Source: DATBDN01 sp963715995 (GTDB lineage Bacteria > Actinomycetota > Thermoleophilia > Solirubrobacterales > Thermoleophilaceae). Taken from it: 64,000 bases of DNA. The stretch covers positions 248,001-312,000 of the forward strand of contig OY970283.1 of NCBI GenBank assembly GCA_963715995.1, read 5' to 3'. Both the position numbers and the translations under genes were made by a program. Numbering within the stretch: position 1 is the stretch's first letter; the number at the start of each line of letters is the position of its first letter. This document shows, one piece after another, positions 28,341 through 37,705 of the stretch. The notes under the pieces are model-generated. The model ran no database searches. It saw nothing but the letters and a program-made list of their open reading frames with translations, and was not told where the DNA came from.

Positions 28341-29104
28341 GACAGCTCGGGCACGCCGTCGGCGGGCGACGAGGCGTCCGCGTACAGCCGCCTCGGGATG
28401 CGGCCCGCCTCGTACGCGGCACGCCCGGCCTCGACTGCCAGCCGCATCGCGCGGGCCATCCGGCCCGGATCGGCAGCGCGTGACACGGCGCTGGCCAGCA
28501 GCACGCCGTCGGCGCCCGCCTCCATCGCAAGCGCCGCGTCAGAAGCCGTCCCGATTCCGGCATCGAGGATCACCGGCACGCCGGCCTGCTCGCGGATCAG
28601 ACGCAGGTTGTAGGGGTTGAGGATTCCCATGCCGCTGCCGATCGGTGAGCCGAGCGGCATCACCGCGGCGCAGCCGACGTCCTCCAGGCGGCGCGCCAGG
28701 ATCGGGTCGTCGTTCGTATACGGCAGCACCGTGAAGCCGGCCGCCACCAGCTGCTCGGCCGCCACTACCAGCTCGACCGCGTCCGGCAGCAGCGTCTTGT
28801 CGTCGCCGATCACCTCGAGCTTGACCCAATCGGTGCCTAGCGCCTCACGCGCAAGCTCTGCGGTGGTGACCGCGTCGCGGGCCGTGAAGCAGCCGGCCGT
28901 GTTCGGCAGCACCATCACGCCCGCGCCGGTGAGCACGTCGAGCAGCGATCCCGCGGAAGCCGCGTCGACGCGCCGCATGGCGACCGTTGCGATCTCGGCG
29001 CCGGACTCGGCCAGCGCGTCCGCGAGCGCCTCGTGTGAGCGGAAGCCGCCGGTGCCCAGGATCAGGCGCGACTCGAGCTCGCGCTCGGCGATCCGCCAGC
29101 TCAT
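28337..29104 (-). CDS. thiG: thiazole synthase ThiG
   Basis: 255 residues, ATG at 29104 overlapping the thiS stop (ATGA). A TIM barrel with the Schiff-base lysine Lys95 in TDWVKLEVIGD; VLPNTAGCFTARDAV and MPLGSPIGSGMGILNPYN are ThiG signatures. It joins deoxyxylulose-5-phosphate, dehydroglycine and ThiS-thiocarboxylate sulfur to make the thiazole of thiamine. Open frame continues upstream but is antisense-type noise over thiS. Under TPP-riboswitch control through thiO. Confidence 0.96.
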   Translation of the reverse strand: MSWRIAERELESRLILGTGGFRSHEALADALAESGAEIATVAMRRVDAASAGSLLDVLTGAGVMVLPNTAGCFTARDAVTTAELAREALGTDWVKLEVIGDDKTLLPDAVELVVAAEQLVAAGFTVLPYTNDDPILARRLEDVGCAAVMPLGSPIGSGMGILNPYNLRLIREQAGVPVILDAGIGTASDAALAMEAGADGVLLASAVSRAADPGRMARAMRLAVEAGRAAYEAGRIPRRLYADASSPADGVPELS

Positions 29105-29307
29105 CCGCCCTGCACCGCCTGCACGACCTCGACGCGCTGCCCGTCCGCCAGTGCCAGCTCGTCCCAGCGATCGCGCGGTACGACCTCGCCGTCCACGGCT
29201 GCCGCAATCCCGCCCCGATCGACAGAGGCACCGACTGTGCGCACCGCCTCGGCCAAGCTCACGCCCGGCGCCAGCTCGCGCTCCTGTCCGTTCACCCAGA
29301 TCGTCAT
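29101..29307 (-). CDS. thiS: sulfur carrier protein ThiS
   Basis: 68 residues, ubiquitin-like. It begins MTIWVNGQERELAPG and ends in the diagnostic GlyGly (VVQAVQGG) that is adenylated and thiocarboxylated. The ATG at 29307 overlaps the thiO stop and its stop overlaps thiG, making a tightly coupled thiO-thiS-thiG set. The activating enzyme ThiF is not in the window. Confidence 0.95.
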   Translation of the reverse strand: MTIWVNGQERELAPGVSLAEAVRTVGASVDRGGIAAAVDGEVVPRDRWDELALADGQRVEVVQAVQGG

Positions 29308-30329
29308 GCGGCCACTCCGGCAAGCGCTTCGGCCACGCGCTGCGCCGTGAGCGGCGCGAGCAGGATGCCGTTGCGGTAGTGGCCGGTCGCGTGGACGACG
29401 CGCTCGTCGGCCGACGCTCCGATCAGCGGCCGGTTGCCCGGCGTGGCCGGGCGCAGCCCCGCGATCACCTGCACGAACTCGAGCTCCCAGACGTCGGGCA
29501 GCACCTCCCAGGCTGCCTCGAGCAGTCGGTGGACGGCACCCGCGTCGACGCTCGTGTCGAAGCCCTTCTCCTCACTCGTCGCACCAACGATCACGCGCCC
29601 GTCGGGTCGCGGCACGACGTAGCAGCGCGGCGTTCGCACGATGCGGTCGGCCAGCGGCTCGCCGCCGGCGCGCGTGCGCAGGTGGAGCAGCTGGCCCTTG
29701 ACCGGGTACACCTGAACGTCGGCAAGCGCTGCGCTCCACGCACCCGCCGCAAGCACCACGCGCTCGGCCGGGAGCTCGTCTAGCGAGCGGACCTCGGCGC
29801 GCTCGATCAGCCCCCCCGCCTCCTCGACCGCGCGGCGCAGCGCGGCCACGACCGCGACCGGATCGGCCTGGGCCTCACCGGGGGCATCGATCGCGCCGGC
29901 GATGCGCGGCGCAAGCCCAGGTTCGAGCGCTCGCGCTGCAGATGGAGTGAGCCACCGCGCCTCGAGCCCCAGCGAGCGCTGGAGCTCGTGGAGGCGGCGC
30001 AGCTCCTCCGCGTCGTCGCGGTCGACCGCAACCACGAGCGCGCCGTCGCAGCGATAGCCCGTCGGCATGCCCGTGGCCTGCTCCAGCTCGGCGGCGAACG
30101 CCGGCCACATGGCGGCCGACACGAGGTTGAGGCGCAGGAGGTCGTCCTCGCCGAAGTCCGCCTCGGTGACCGGCGCCAGCATTCCTGCTGCAACCGACGA
30201 AGCACCCGATCCGGGCTCGGCCCGGTCGAGCACCAGTACGCGCAGCCCGCTCTGGGCGGCACGCCAAGCAGACGCGAGCCCGGCGATGCCGGCGCCGACT
30301 ACTGCGACGTCGAAGCTGCGATGAGTCGT
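29304..30329 (-). CDS. thiO: glycine oxidase ThiO, apparent ACG start
   Basis: About 341 residues. An FAD Rossmann motif FDVAVVGAGIAGLASAWRAA precedes DRAEPGSGASSVAAGMLAP, and GRVIVGATSEEKGFDTSVD and GHYRNGILLAPLTA are ThiO signatures. It oxidises glycine to the imine used by ThiG. In-frame ATG/GTG/TTG starts are absent between an upstream TAA and the FAD motif. The codon at 30327-30329 is ACG, six bases after GGGAG at the end of the TPP riboswitch, exactly where ATG would be expected. The first conventional start (30233) would delete the FAD motif. Either a rare ACG start or a base error. Confidence 0.88.
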   Translation of the reverse strand, partial: TTHRSFDVAVVGAGIAGLASAWRAAQSGLRVLVLDRAEPGSGASSVAAGMLAPVTEADFGEDDLLRLNLVSAAMWPAFAAELEQATGMPTGYRCDGALVVAVDRDDAEELRRLHELQRSLGLEARWLTPSAARALEPGLAPRIAGAIDAPGEAQADPVAVVAALRRAVEEAGGLIERAEVRSLDELPAERVVLAAGAWSAALADVQVYPVKGQLLHLRTRAGGEPLADRIVRTPRCYVVPRPDGRVIVGATSEEKGFDTSVDAGAVHRLLEAAWEVLPDVWELEFVQVIAGLRPATPGNRPLIGASADERVVHATGHYRNGILLAPLTAQRVAEALAGVAA

Positions 30330-30330
30330 C

Positions 30331-30424
30331 TCGTTCTCCCTTCGCCGGCATTACCCGGATCAGGTGCTGGCGGTCGGCGGCGCACAGCCGCCCTCTCAGC
30401 CCGGTCCGCCCGGGCTCCCGTCGA
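30331..30424 (-). promoter_or_regulatory. TPP (THI-box) riboswitch
   Basis: On the minus strand the conserved thi-box segments are in order: GGGCTGAGAGGG, then after a GC-rich variable stem ACCTGATCCGGGTAATGCCG and GCGAAGGGAG. The 3' end contains the purine-rich GGGAG that is also the ribosome-binding site of thiO, so thiamine diphosphate binding would be expected to block translation of thiO-thiS-thiG. The ATG inside GGTAATGCC is part of the aptamer and not a start. Confidence 0.95.
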
Positions 30425-30450
30425 ACGTGATGTTAGTCCGCTGCGGCTGC

Positions 30451-30693
30451 CTAGTAGCGCTCGCGCACGACCTCGCGGTCGGCAGGAGCGATCGGGCCAC
30501 GATCGACCACGGCGCCGCGCGTGCGGTCAGCCCAGATCGTCATGTAGAGCAGCGAGATCAGCAGGCCGACGACGCCAACGACAAGCAGAATCGTGCCGAC
30601 AGTGGAGATCGAGATCCCCGACACCGTCGCGGTCACTGCGAAGCGCAGAATGGCGCCAACTGCAATCAGGAAAATGGATGTCCCTATCCCCAT
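30451..30693 (-). CDS. DUF6458 family small membrane protein
   Basis: 80 residues from ATG at 30693, preceded by GAGGTG. The N-terminus MGIGTSIFLIAVGAILRFAV is the DUF6458 signature; two membrane helices (3-22 and 30-52) are followed by a short charged tail. Common in actinobacteria, function unknown. The frame extends upstream to 30870 but those residues are not conserved in type. It diverges from the glycoside hydrolase gene. Confidence 0.88.
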   Translation of the reverse strand: MGIGTSIFLIAVGAILRFAVTATVSGISISTVGTILLVVGVVGLLISLLYMTIWADRTRGAVVDRGPIAPADREVVRERY

Positions 30694-30848
30694 TGTTTTC
30701 ACCTCTCGAAGATCGGTTACAAGAATGAGGTACCACCGGAAGCTGGGGGCCAAACACCGCAACCTGACCCCTGCTGAGTAGTTGAAGACCTGAAGCGGCC
30801 GGGGACAACGGCGCCGCTTCCTTGCTAGCAACCTTCCCTTCGGAGCCC

Positions 30849-32369
30849 ATGAATCGACGCCTGTACACATTCGTGCTCGTCTGCCTGGCCGCGCTCGCCG
30901 CGCTGCCGGCGTACGCCTTCGCGCGCACGACGCAGTACTCGATCATCCAGGACGACGCCCAGGTCGTCGCTTCGGGTGATGCAACCCGTAACTCGACGCT
31001 TGACGAGATGCGCGGGCTCGGCGCCGACGTGGTGAAGATCTCGATCCACTGGAGCGACCTCGCAGCCGGCGGGAAGCCCGCCAGCCCTGAGGACCCGAAC
31101 GCCTACCCGGCGGCCAAGTGGGCGCCCTACGACGCCGCGATCGCAGGCGCGATCAACCGCGGCCTCGGTGTGTTCGTGAACGTCGACGGCCCGGCGCCGG
31201 GCTGGGCCGCCACGCAGAACGGCGCCTATCGCCCGAACGCGGCCGAGTTCGGCCACTTCGCCAAGGCGGTCGGCACGCGCTACAGCGGCAGCTTCATCCC
31301 GCCCGCCGGCACGCCGGCGCCCTCCAGCGCGCCGCAGCCGTGCGTGGTGCCGCCGCTCTGCGGCAGCGCGACCGCCGCGGCCAACGCGCTTCCGGCGGTG
31401 AAGCTGTGGTCGGTCTGGAACGAGCCCAACCTGCCCGTCTTCCTTCTCCCGCAGCGCTCGTCGACGAAGACGCACTATCCCGTTTCGCCGACCCTCTACC
31501 GCAACCTCTACCGCGCGGCCTACAGCGGGCTCACCGCGAGCGGTCACGGGTCGGACACGATCCTGCTCGGCGAGCTGCTGCCGGTCGGCAAGTCCTCCCA
31601 CACGACCCGTTCGAGCATCCGCCCGCTCGAGTTCCTGCGCGAGCTGGCCTGCGTCGACAAGCACTACCACGCCTACAAGGGCGCCGCCGCGAAGGCGCGC
31701 GGCTGCCAGGGCTACAAGGCGATCCCGCTGTCGGGCATCGCCTACCACCCGTACGCACTCGCGGGAGGCCCGACCAAGCGCCCACCGAGCTCGGACGACG
31801 CCACGATTGGGACCCTGTCGCGCGTGACGAAGGTCGTCGACCGCCTGCGCGCGCGGCACCGCTTCGCGGGCGCTGCGCACCTGCCGCTGTGGCTGACCGA
31901 GTTCGGCGTGCAGACCGACCCGCCGGACTACCTGTTCGGCGCGCCGATCTCGCGCGTGCCGTCGTACCTCGGCATGTCCGAGCGGATCGCGATGCGCTCG
32001 AGCCGCGTCTACTCCTACTCGCAGTACCCGCTGGTCGACGACCGCACCAACAGCGGCTTCCAGTCGGGGCTGCGCTTCACGGGTGGCAAGGAGAAGCCGG
32101 GCATCTACTCCGAGTACAAGCTGCCGATCTACGTGACGCGCAGCGGCCGCTCGTCGGTGGACTTCTGGGGCGGCGTGCGCGCGGCCTCCAGCGGCACGGT
32201 CACGCTCTACAGCCGCGTCGGGACGAAGGGCGCGTTCAAGAAGCTGAAGACGGCAAAGCTCGGCGCACGCGGCTACTTCGAGGTGCGCACCCGTGCGTCG
32301 AGCGCGTCCAAGCGCCAGTACGAGTTCGTCTTCGGCAAGGCGCACTCGATAGTCGTCAGCGCACACTGA
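30849..32369 (+). CDS. secreted glycoside hydrolase, clan GH-A (cellulase/GH5- or GH39-like)
   Basis: 506 residues, ATG at 30849, with a Sec signal peptide (residues 1-25, VCLAALAALPAYAFA). A (beta/alpha)8 barrel: VVKISIHWSDL, then WSVWNEPNLP with acid/base Glu192, and WLTEFGVQTDPP with the nucleophile Glu. A beta-rich C-terminal domain (from about residue 425, SSVDFWGGVRAASSGTVTLY) follows. It probably degrades an extracellular polysaccharide or modifies the cell's own glycans; the exact GH family needs a profile search. It ends four bases before thiE. Confidence 0.82.
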   Translation: MNRRLYTFVLVCLAALAALPAYAFARTTQYSIIQDDAQVVASGDATRNSTLDEMRGLGADVVKISIHWSDLAAGGKPASPEDPNAYPAAKWAPYDAAIAGAINRGLGVFVNVDGPAPGWAATQNGAYRPNAAEFGHFAKAVGTRYSGSFIPPAGTPAPSSAPQPCVVPPLCGSATAAANALPAVKLWSVWNEPNLPVFLLPQRSSTKTHYPVSPTLYRNLYRAAYSGLTASGHGSDTILLGELLPVGKSSHTTRSSIRPLEFLRELACVDKHYHAYKGAAAKARGCQGYKAIPLSGIAYHPYALAGGPTKRPPSSDDATIGTLSRVTKVVDRLRARHRFAGAAHLPLWLTEFGVQTDPPDYLFGAPISRVPSYLGMSERIAMRSSRVYSYSQYPLVDDRTNSGFQSGLRFTGGKEKPGIYSEYKLPIYVTRSGRSSVDFWGGVRAASSGTVTLYSRVGTKGAFKKLKTAKLGARGYFEVRTRASSASKRQYEFVFGKAHSIVVSAH

Positions 32370-32373
32370 TCCC

Positions 32374-32982
32374 GTGGACGACGCTCGCCTCTATTTCGTA
32401 GTCGAGGCGAGCGCGTCCGACCGGCTGCTCGACGCGGCGCTCGGCGGCGGCTGCGACGTGCTCCAGCTGCGCGACCACGCCGCCGGCGACGACGAGCTGC
32501 TCGCGGCGGCCGAGCGCTTCCGCGAGGCGTGCGACCGCCACGGTGCGCTGTTCGTCGTGAACGACCGGCCGGAGCTCGCGCTCCAGGCGGGTGCCGACGG
32601 TGTGCACGTCGGGCAGGACGACCTGCCGGTGGACGCCGTGCGCCGGCTGGTCGGCCCGGACGTGGTGATCGGGTTGTCCACCCACTCGCCGATGCAGTTC
32701 GACGCGGGCCTCGAATCGAGCGCCGACTACCTGAGCGCCGGGCCCGTCTGGGCCACGCCCACGAAGCCCGGGCGGCCCGCAACCGGGCTCGAGCTGATCC
32801 GCCACGCCGCCGCGTTCGCGACCAAGCCATGGTTCGCGATCGGCGGAATCGACGACCACAACATCGCCCAGGTGGTCAAGGCCGGTGCGCGCCGCGCGGT
32901 CGTGGTGCGTGCCATCCGCGACGCCGCCGATCCGGCTGCCGCCGCGTCTGCGCTGAAATCAGCGCTCGAACGTGTCGAGTAG
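32374..32982 (+). CDS. thiE: thiamine-phosphate synthase
   Basis: 202 residues, GTG at 32374. TIM barrel with CDVLQLRDHAAGDDELLAAA, FVVNDRPELALQAGADGVHV, GQDDLPVD, IGLSTHSPMQFDAG, YLSAGPVWATPTKPG and FAIGGIDDHN. It joins HMP-pyrophosphate with thiazole phosphate. It is 2 kb from, and on the opposite strand to, the thiO-S-G operon, and no riboswitch is seen before it. It overlaps the next gene by 11 bases. Confidence 0.95.
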   Translation: MDDARLYFVVEASASDRLLDAALGGGCDVLQLRDHAAGDDELLAAAERFREACDRHGALFVVNDRPELALQAGADGVHVGQDDLPVDAVRRLVGPDVVIGLSTHSPMQFDAGLESSADYLSAGPVWATPTKPGRPATGLELIRHAAAFATKPWFAIGGIDDHNIAQVVKAGARRAVVVRAIRDAADPAAAASALKSALERVE

Positions 32983-33469
32983 AGCCAGAAAGCGAGCGCG
33001 GGCAGCCGCGGCGGGTGAGGTGCGCCAGCAGGCCGCGCCGAACGCGCCGTCGCGCTCGGAGCTGCGCAACGCCGAGGTGCGCGCGCGGCTCGAGCCGCTG
33101 GCCGCCGGCGAGCGTCCGCAGGCCGTCACGGTCGCCGCGGTGCTCGCGAGCCTGCTCGTGGCCGCCAACGTCGCGCTCGCTGTGGCGGGCTACAAGATCC
33201 ACGGCAGCCGCCCGGCGGTGCCCGGCGTGATCGTCTTCACCCTGCTGCTCGGAGCGATGGCTTGGGGCCTGTGGGGCGCGCGCTACTGGGCCGTGCTCGC
33301 GATGGAGGCCCTGCTCGGCATCTCGATGATGTTGTTCGGGCTGGCGCTGCCGTTCGCGAGCAACGCGCGCGCGGTGCTGGTCTCGGTGATCGTGCTGGTG
33401 CCCTCCGCGCTGCTGTTCTGGTTCCTCATCCGCGCGATGGCAAGGATCCAGATGCCCGAGCGGCGCTAG
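32972..33469 (+). CDS. hypothetical membrane protein
   Basis: 165 residues, GTG at 32972. A basic, disordered N-terminus (1-45) is followed by four hydrophobic helices (52-72, 84-104, 106-122, 128-152). No named family recognised. Overlap with thiE and position ten bases before lpdA suggest a shared transcript. Confidence 0.72.
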   Translation: MSSRARKRARAAAAGEVRQQAAPNAPSRSELRNAEVRARLEPLAAGERPQAVTVAAVLASLLVAANVALAVAGYKIHGSRPAVPGVIVFTLLLGAMAWGLWGARYWAVLAMEALLGISMMLFGLALPFASNARAVLVSVIVLVPSALLFWFLIRAMARIQMPERR

Positions 33470-33479
33470 TTTCTCCTGC

Positions 33480-34850
33480 ATGCCCGAAAGCCGCTACGAC
33501 TGCATCGTCATTGGTTCTGGACCCGGCGGATATGTCGCTGCCATTCGCGCTGCGCAGCTGGGAATGAAGACGGCCGTGGTGGAGAAGGACGCCATCGGCG
33601 GGCGCTGCCTGAACATCGCGTGCATTCCCGCGAAGGCCGTGCTGCGCGCGGCGGACGTTGCCTCCGAGGTGCGCCACGCGGGCGACTTCGGGGTGAAGGT
33701 GCCCGAGCCCGAGATCGACTTCAGCGGCGTCACGGCGCACCGCGACAAGGTGATAAAGACGCTCACCGGCGGCGTCTCGATGCTGCTCAAGAAGAACAAG
33801 ATCGACGTGATCGAGGGCGAGGCCACGCTCACGAAGGACGGCAGCGTGGCAGTCGGCGGCAACGAGATCGAAGCCTCCACCGTGATCCTCGCGACCGGAT
33901 CGTTGCCGAAACCGATCCTGGGACTGGAGTTCGGTGACAAGGTGCTTGACACAGCCGCGGCGTGGCTGCTCGACAAGCAACCGAAGAAGCTCGCGGTGAT
34001 CGGAGCCGGCGCGTCGGGCACGGAGATCGCATCGGCCTACGGCCGCCTCGGCACCGAGGTCGTGCTCCTGGAGGCTTTGCCCCAGATACTGCCGCTGGAG
34101 GACCCCGACATCGCCCGTGCCGCTGCGCGTGAGATCGGCAAGGGCGGCGTGAAGATCGTCACCGGCGCGAACATCGACAAGGTCGAGGTGACGAAGAAGG
34201 GCGTGTCGATCGACTACGGCGAGGGCGCGACCGACTTCGACTTCGTCGCCATCGCCGCAGGCCGGGCGCCCGATGTGGAGGCGCTGGGGCTCGAAGCGGC
34301 CGGCATCGAGCGCGACGAGCGCGGCCAGATCGCGGTCGACGGCCACCAGAAGACCAGCCGCGACGGGATCTACGCGATCGGCGACATCACGCCCGGCCCG
34401 TGGCTCGCGCACAAGGCCTCCGAGGAGGGCGTGATCGCCGTCGAGGCGGTGGCCGGCATGAATCCGCACCCGCTCGACCACTCGATCATCCCCGCCGCCA
34501 CCTTCTGCTCGCCGCAGGTGGCCAGCTTCGGGCTGACCGAGCCGCAGGCCAAGGAGGCCGGCTACGACGTTGCCGTGGGAAAGATCCCGATGGGCGCGGT
34601 CGGCGCCCCGACCGTCTACGGCGACCGTGGCGGGATGATCAAGATCGTCGGCGACAAGAAGTACGGCGAGATCCTGGGCGGCCACATCGTCTCTGCGAAG
34701 GCAGCCGACCTGATCGAGGAACTGGTGGTCGCCAAGGAGCTCGAGGGCGGCTACCCCGAGCTCGCGCGCACGATCCACCCGCACCCGGCATTCGCCGAGG
34801 CAGTGCTCGAGGCCGCCCGTGCAGCGGACGGCTGGCTGATCCACGGGTAG
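33480..34850 (+). CDS. lpdA: dihydrolipoyl dehydrogenase (E3)
   Basis: 456 residues, ATG at 33480. FAD motif IGSGPGGYVAAIRAAQLG; redox disulfide GGRCLNIACIPAKAVL (Cys-x4-Cys); NAD motif AVIGAGASGTEIASAYGRLG; and a C-terminal IHPHPAFAEAVLEAA with the His-Glu base. It reoxidises dihydrolipoamide of E2 with NAD. It is the only E3 in the window and may serve both the E2-like gene at 38489 and the E1/E2 operon at 58577. Confidence 0.95.
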   Translation: MPESRYDCIVIGSGPGGYVAAIRAAQLGMKTAVVEKDAIGGRCLNIACIPAKAVLRAADVASEVRHAGDFGVKVPEPEIDFSGVTAHRDKVIKTLTGGVSMLLKKNKIDVIEGEATLTKDGSVAVGGNEIEASTVILATGSLPKPILGLEFGDKVLDTAAAWLLDKQPKKLAVIGAGASGTEIASAYGRLGTEVVLLEALPQILPLEDPDIARAAAREIGKGGVKIVTGANIDKVEVTKKGVSIDYGEGATDFDFVAIAAGRAPDVEALGLEAAGIERDERGQIAVDGHQKTSRDGIYAIGDITPGPWLAHKASEEGVIAVEAVAGMNPHPLDHSIIPAATFCSPQVASFGLTEPQAKEAGYDVAVGKIPMGAVGAPTVYGDRGGMIKIVGDKKYGEILGGHIVSAKAADLIEELVVAKELEGGYPELARTIHPHPAFAEAVLEAARAADGWLIHG

Positions 34851-34885
34851 CGAAAGTAAGGGACAGCCCTTCTCGTTTGGGGGGT

Positions 34886-37693
34886 ATGCACCGTCTCGTC
34901 ACCGCGGTCGCCCTCACGGTTGCCGCTGCCCTGGTCCCGTCAACCGCGCTCGCCGCGCCGAGCTTCCTGCCGGCCGTGAAGCGCACGATCAGCGCCTCGC
35001 CGCACTCCTGTGCCACGAAGGCCTACACGGCGCCGATGGCCGGCTTCGTGACGGTACGCGACGACGGCACGACCCGCGGCGACTGGGACCTGACCGTCGC
35101 CGACGCGCGCTCCAAGCGCACGCTCGCGACCTCGAACGCGTTCGGCTCACACGAGCTCGCGCAGACCTTCACCACCGCCGGTGAGCGGCTTGCCATCCGC
35201 GGCTGCCGCCGCAGCGGCTCGGACTCGACCTTCCCGGTGAGCATCGTCTTCGCCGACGCCAAGCTGCCGAAGCTCACCCGCCAGTCGCTCGTGCGCGTCA
35301 ACACCTCGGACGCCGGCGTCCTGCGTCGTCTGGAGAGCCTTGGCTTCGACGTGACCGAGAACGTCCAGCGCGGCCACGCCGACGTGGTCGTACCGAGCCC
35401 GGCCAAGCTCGACCTGCTGGGCAAGCTCGGCCTGCCGTACACCGTGCGCACCCTCGACCTGGCCAAGTACGACGCGAAGACCAGCAGGGCCGACGCCGCC
35501 TACACGGCGAAGGTCGGCGCCGATGGCTCGCCGCTTCCGAGCGGGCGCACCGGCTACCGCACGCTGGCCGACTATCAGAACGAGCTCAAGGACCTGGTCG
35601 CGAAGCATCCGGGCATGGTCCGGCCGGTAACGCTCGGCAAGACATTCCAGGGCCGCGAGATCCAGGGCGTCGAGATCTCCAAGAACGTCGACGCGCCGAG
35701 CGACGGCCGCCCGACCTTCCTGATGCTGGGCGAGCACCACGCGCGTGAGTGGCCGTCGGGTGAGATCGCGATGGAATTCGCGCACTACCTCGTGGACGGC
35801 TACGGCTCCGACGACGAGGTGACGAGCCTGGTCGACCGCGAGCGCATCGTGATCGTGCCGATCGTGAACGTCGACGGCTTCAACGCCTCGCGCGGCACAG
35901 CCGCCGACGGCTACATCCCCGATCCCTACGACTCGACCGGCCTGCCCGAGGGCGACACCGCCGAGGGCGTCGCGGTGCCGTTCGGCGGCAACCTGGCCTA
36001 CCGGCGCAAGAACTGCGACGGGCCGGTGCCGAACGCGCCCGGCGACGCCGAGCAGTCGCTGCCCTGTTACTACGAGTGGGGCGTCGACCCGAACCGCAAC
36101 TACGGCGAGAACTGGGGCGGCCTGGGCGCGAGCTCGGACCCGAACACCCAGAGCTACCGCGGCTCGGGCCAGTGGTCGGAGCCCGAGACACAGGCCGTCT
36201 GGCACTGGTCGCAGGCCCACAACGTCACGTTCATGATGACCCTGCACAACGTCGCGGCGCTGGTGCTGCGACCGCCGGGCGTGCACACCGACGGCCTGGC
36301 GCCCGACGAGCAGCGCATGAAGGAGCTCGGCGACGCCATGGCGGACGACACGGGCTACACGTCCGAGTACGGCTGGGAGCTCTACGACACCTCGGGCACG
36401 ACCGAGGACTGGCAGTACGGCGGCCAGGGCGCGTTCGGCTACACGATCGAGATCGGCCCGGCCGGTGGCCAGTTCCACATGCCCTACGACGTCGGCGTGG
36501 TCCAGCAGTGGACCGGCGACGACCAGCACAAGGGCCGCGGCATGCGCGCCGCGCTGCTGAAGGCCGCGGAGTCCGCCGGCAACAGCGGCGACCACTCGAT
36601 CATCGAGGGCTCGGCTCCGGCCGGCGACGTGCTGCGGGTCCAGAAGAAGTTCACGACCAACTCGTCACCGATCTGCACCTACGCGCAGGGACTCCTGACC
36701 TCGGGCAGCCCGCTGTCGCCGCTCGACTGCGTGTCGCCGGGCGCTTCGACGAGCACGCCGGACAACCTCAACTACACGATGGTCGTGCCGTCGTCGGGTC
36801 AGTACGAGTGGCACGTGTCACCGTCGACGCGGCCGTTCGTCGCCAAGAAGACGACCCCGGGCGGCTACGCCGACAGCGCGTACCAGACCGACACGTTCGA
36901 CGCGGCAACCGGCGACATCCCTGCCGACGACCGCTTCATCGACGACAACACGGGCGACACCGACGAGAAGGACTACTCGGCCGAGCGTCACTTCACCGTG
37001 GCGCCCAGCGAGGCCGGTAACAAGGTCGACGTGCACCTGACCTGGGATCTCCCGGTTCAGGACTTCGACCTGTCGCTCTACCACGTGAAGGACGACGGGA
37101 CGCTGGAGCCCGCGGGCGCCGGCACCTCCGGCAACCCGAACGGGGTCGACGAGGACATCGAGGTCGACCGCGCGCCGGCCGGCGAGTACGTGGCGCGTGT
37201 CGTCTACTACATGACCGGCGCCCCGCAGACGGGCCAGGCAAACGACTGGCACATGACGGTTTCGCGCTTCGTCGCGAAGCCCGACGCGGTCGAGACCGGC
37301 AAGGAGTACTGGACGATGAGCTGCGAGACGCCCGACGGCAAGGTGCTCGAGCAGAAGGACGTCTACGTGGAGCGCGGCCAGGCCGTGACCGAGGACTTCG
37401 CCTGTGGCGCGGCTGCGCCGCCGGCGAGCGACCCGGGTGACGGCAGCGCCGGCTCGGGCGACCAGGGCGATGCCGGCACGCCGGCCGTCACGAAGACGAA
37501 GCCCAAGGCCGTCTCCAAGCGTTCCGCCTGCCTCTCGAAGGCCGCCAAGCTGAAGTCAAAGGCCAAGCGCAACGCGGCAGTGAAGAGCTGCAAGAAGCGC
37601 TACCCGACGGCCACCGCGAAGAAGCGGGCCGCGGCGAAGAAGAAGCACGCGGCCGCGAAGAAGCGGGCGGCTGCGAAGAAGAAGCGGCACTAA
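34886..37693 (+). CDS. secreted M14 zinc carboxypeptidase with basic C-terminal tail
   Basis: 935 residues, ATG at 34886 after a GGGGGG ribosome site. Signal peptide (1-23, LVPSTALAA), an N-terminal region of about 215 residues including an inhibitor-like prodomain, then the M14 core: LMLGEHHAREWPSGE supplies His-x2-Glu, TLHNVAALVLRPPG the third ligand His, and GYTIEIGPAGGQFHMP the catalytic Glu. About 330 further residues include a pre-peptidase-like beta domain (KVDVHLTWDLPVQDFDLSLY). The last 70 residues are Lys/Ala-rich (AKKRAAAKKKHAAAKK), probably binding anionic cell wall. No LPXTG. Extracellular protein degradation is inferred. Confidence 0.9.
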   Translation: MHRLVTAVALTVAAALVPSTALAAPSFLPAVKRTISASPHSCATKAYTAPMAGFVTVRDDGTTRGDWDLTVADARSKRTLATSNAFGSHELAQTFTTAGERLAIRGCRRSGSDSTFPVSIVFADAKLPKLTRQSLVRVNTSDAGVLRRLESLGFDVTENVQRGHADVVVPSPAKLDLLGKLGLPYTVRTLDLAKYDAKTSRADAAYTAKVGADGSPLPSGRTGYRTLADYQNELKDLVAKHPGMVRPVTLGKTFQGREIQGVEISKNVDAPSDGRPTFLMLGEHHAREWPSGEIAMEFAHYLVDGYGSDDEVTSLVDRERIVIVPIVNVDGFNASRGTAADGYIPDPYDSTGLPEGDTAEGVAVPFGGNLAYRRKNCDGPVPNAPGDAEQSLPCYYEWGVDPNRNYGENWGGLGASSDPNTQSYRGSGQWSEPETQAVWHWSQAHNVTFMMTLHNVAALVLRPPGVHTDGLAPDEQRMKELGDAMADDTGYTSEYGWELYDTSGTTEDWQYGGQGAFGYTIEIGPAGGQFHMPYDVGVVQQWTGDDQHKGRGMRAALLKAAESAGNSGDHSIIEGSAPAGDVLRVQKKFTTNSSPICTYAQGLLTSGSPLSPLDCVSPGASTSTPDNLNYTMVVPSSGQYEWHVSPSTRPFVAKKTTPGGYADSAYQTDTFDAATGDIPADDRFIDDNTGDTDEKDYSAERHFTVAPSEAGNKVDVHLTWDLPVQDFDLSLYHVKDDGTLEPAGAGTSGNPNGVDEDIEVDRAPAGEYVARVVYYMTGAPQTGQANDWHMTVSRFVAKPDAVETGKEYWTMSCETPDGKVLEQKDVYVERGQAVTEDFACGAAAPPASDPGDGSAGSGDQGDAGTPAVTKTKPKAVSKRSACLSKAAKLKSKAKRNAAVKSCKKRYPTATAKKRAAAKKKHAAAKKRAAAKKKRH

Positions 37694-37705
37694 CCTGCTC
37701 GGCCG

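Noticed and set aside
30344..30351. ATG in GGTAATGCC as start of the thiO gene
   Set aside because: It belongs to the conserved TPP aptamer and is in the wrong frame for the FAD-binding motif.
30825..32366. Open frame of 513 codons opposite the glycoside hydrolase
   Set aside because: Exact antisense of a gene with signal peptide and catalytic motifs; Arg/Ala/Val-rich composition typical of shadows.
34858..34871. AAGGG-ACAG-CCCTT hairpin after lpdA as another copy of the stop-codon palindrome
   Set aside because: Stem only five pairs, core differs, and it does not abut the lpdA stop codon.
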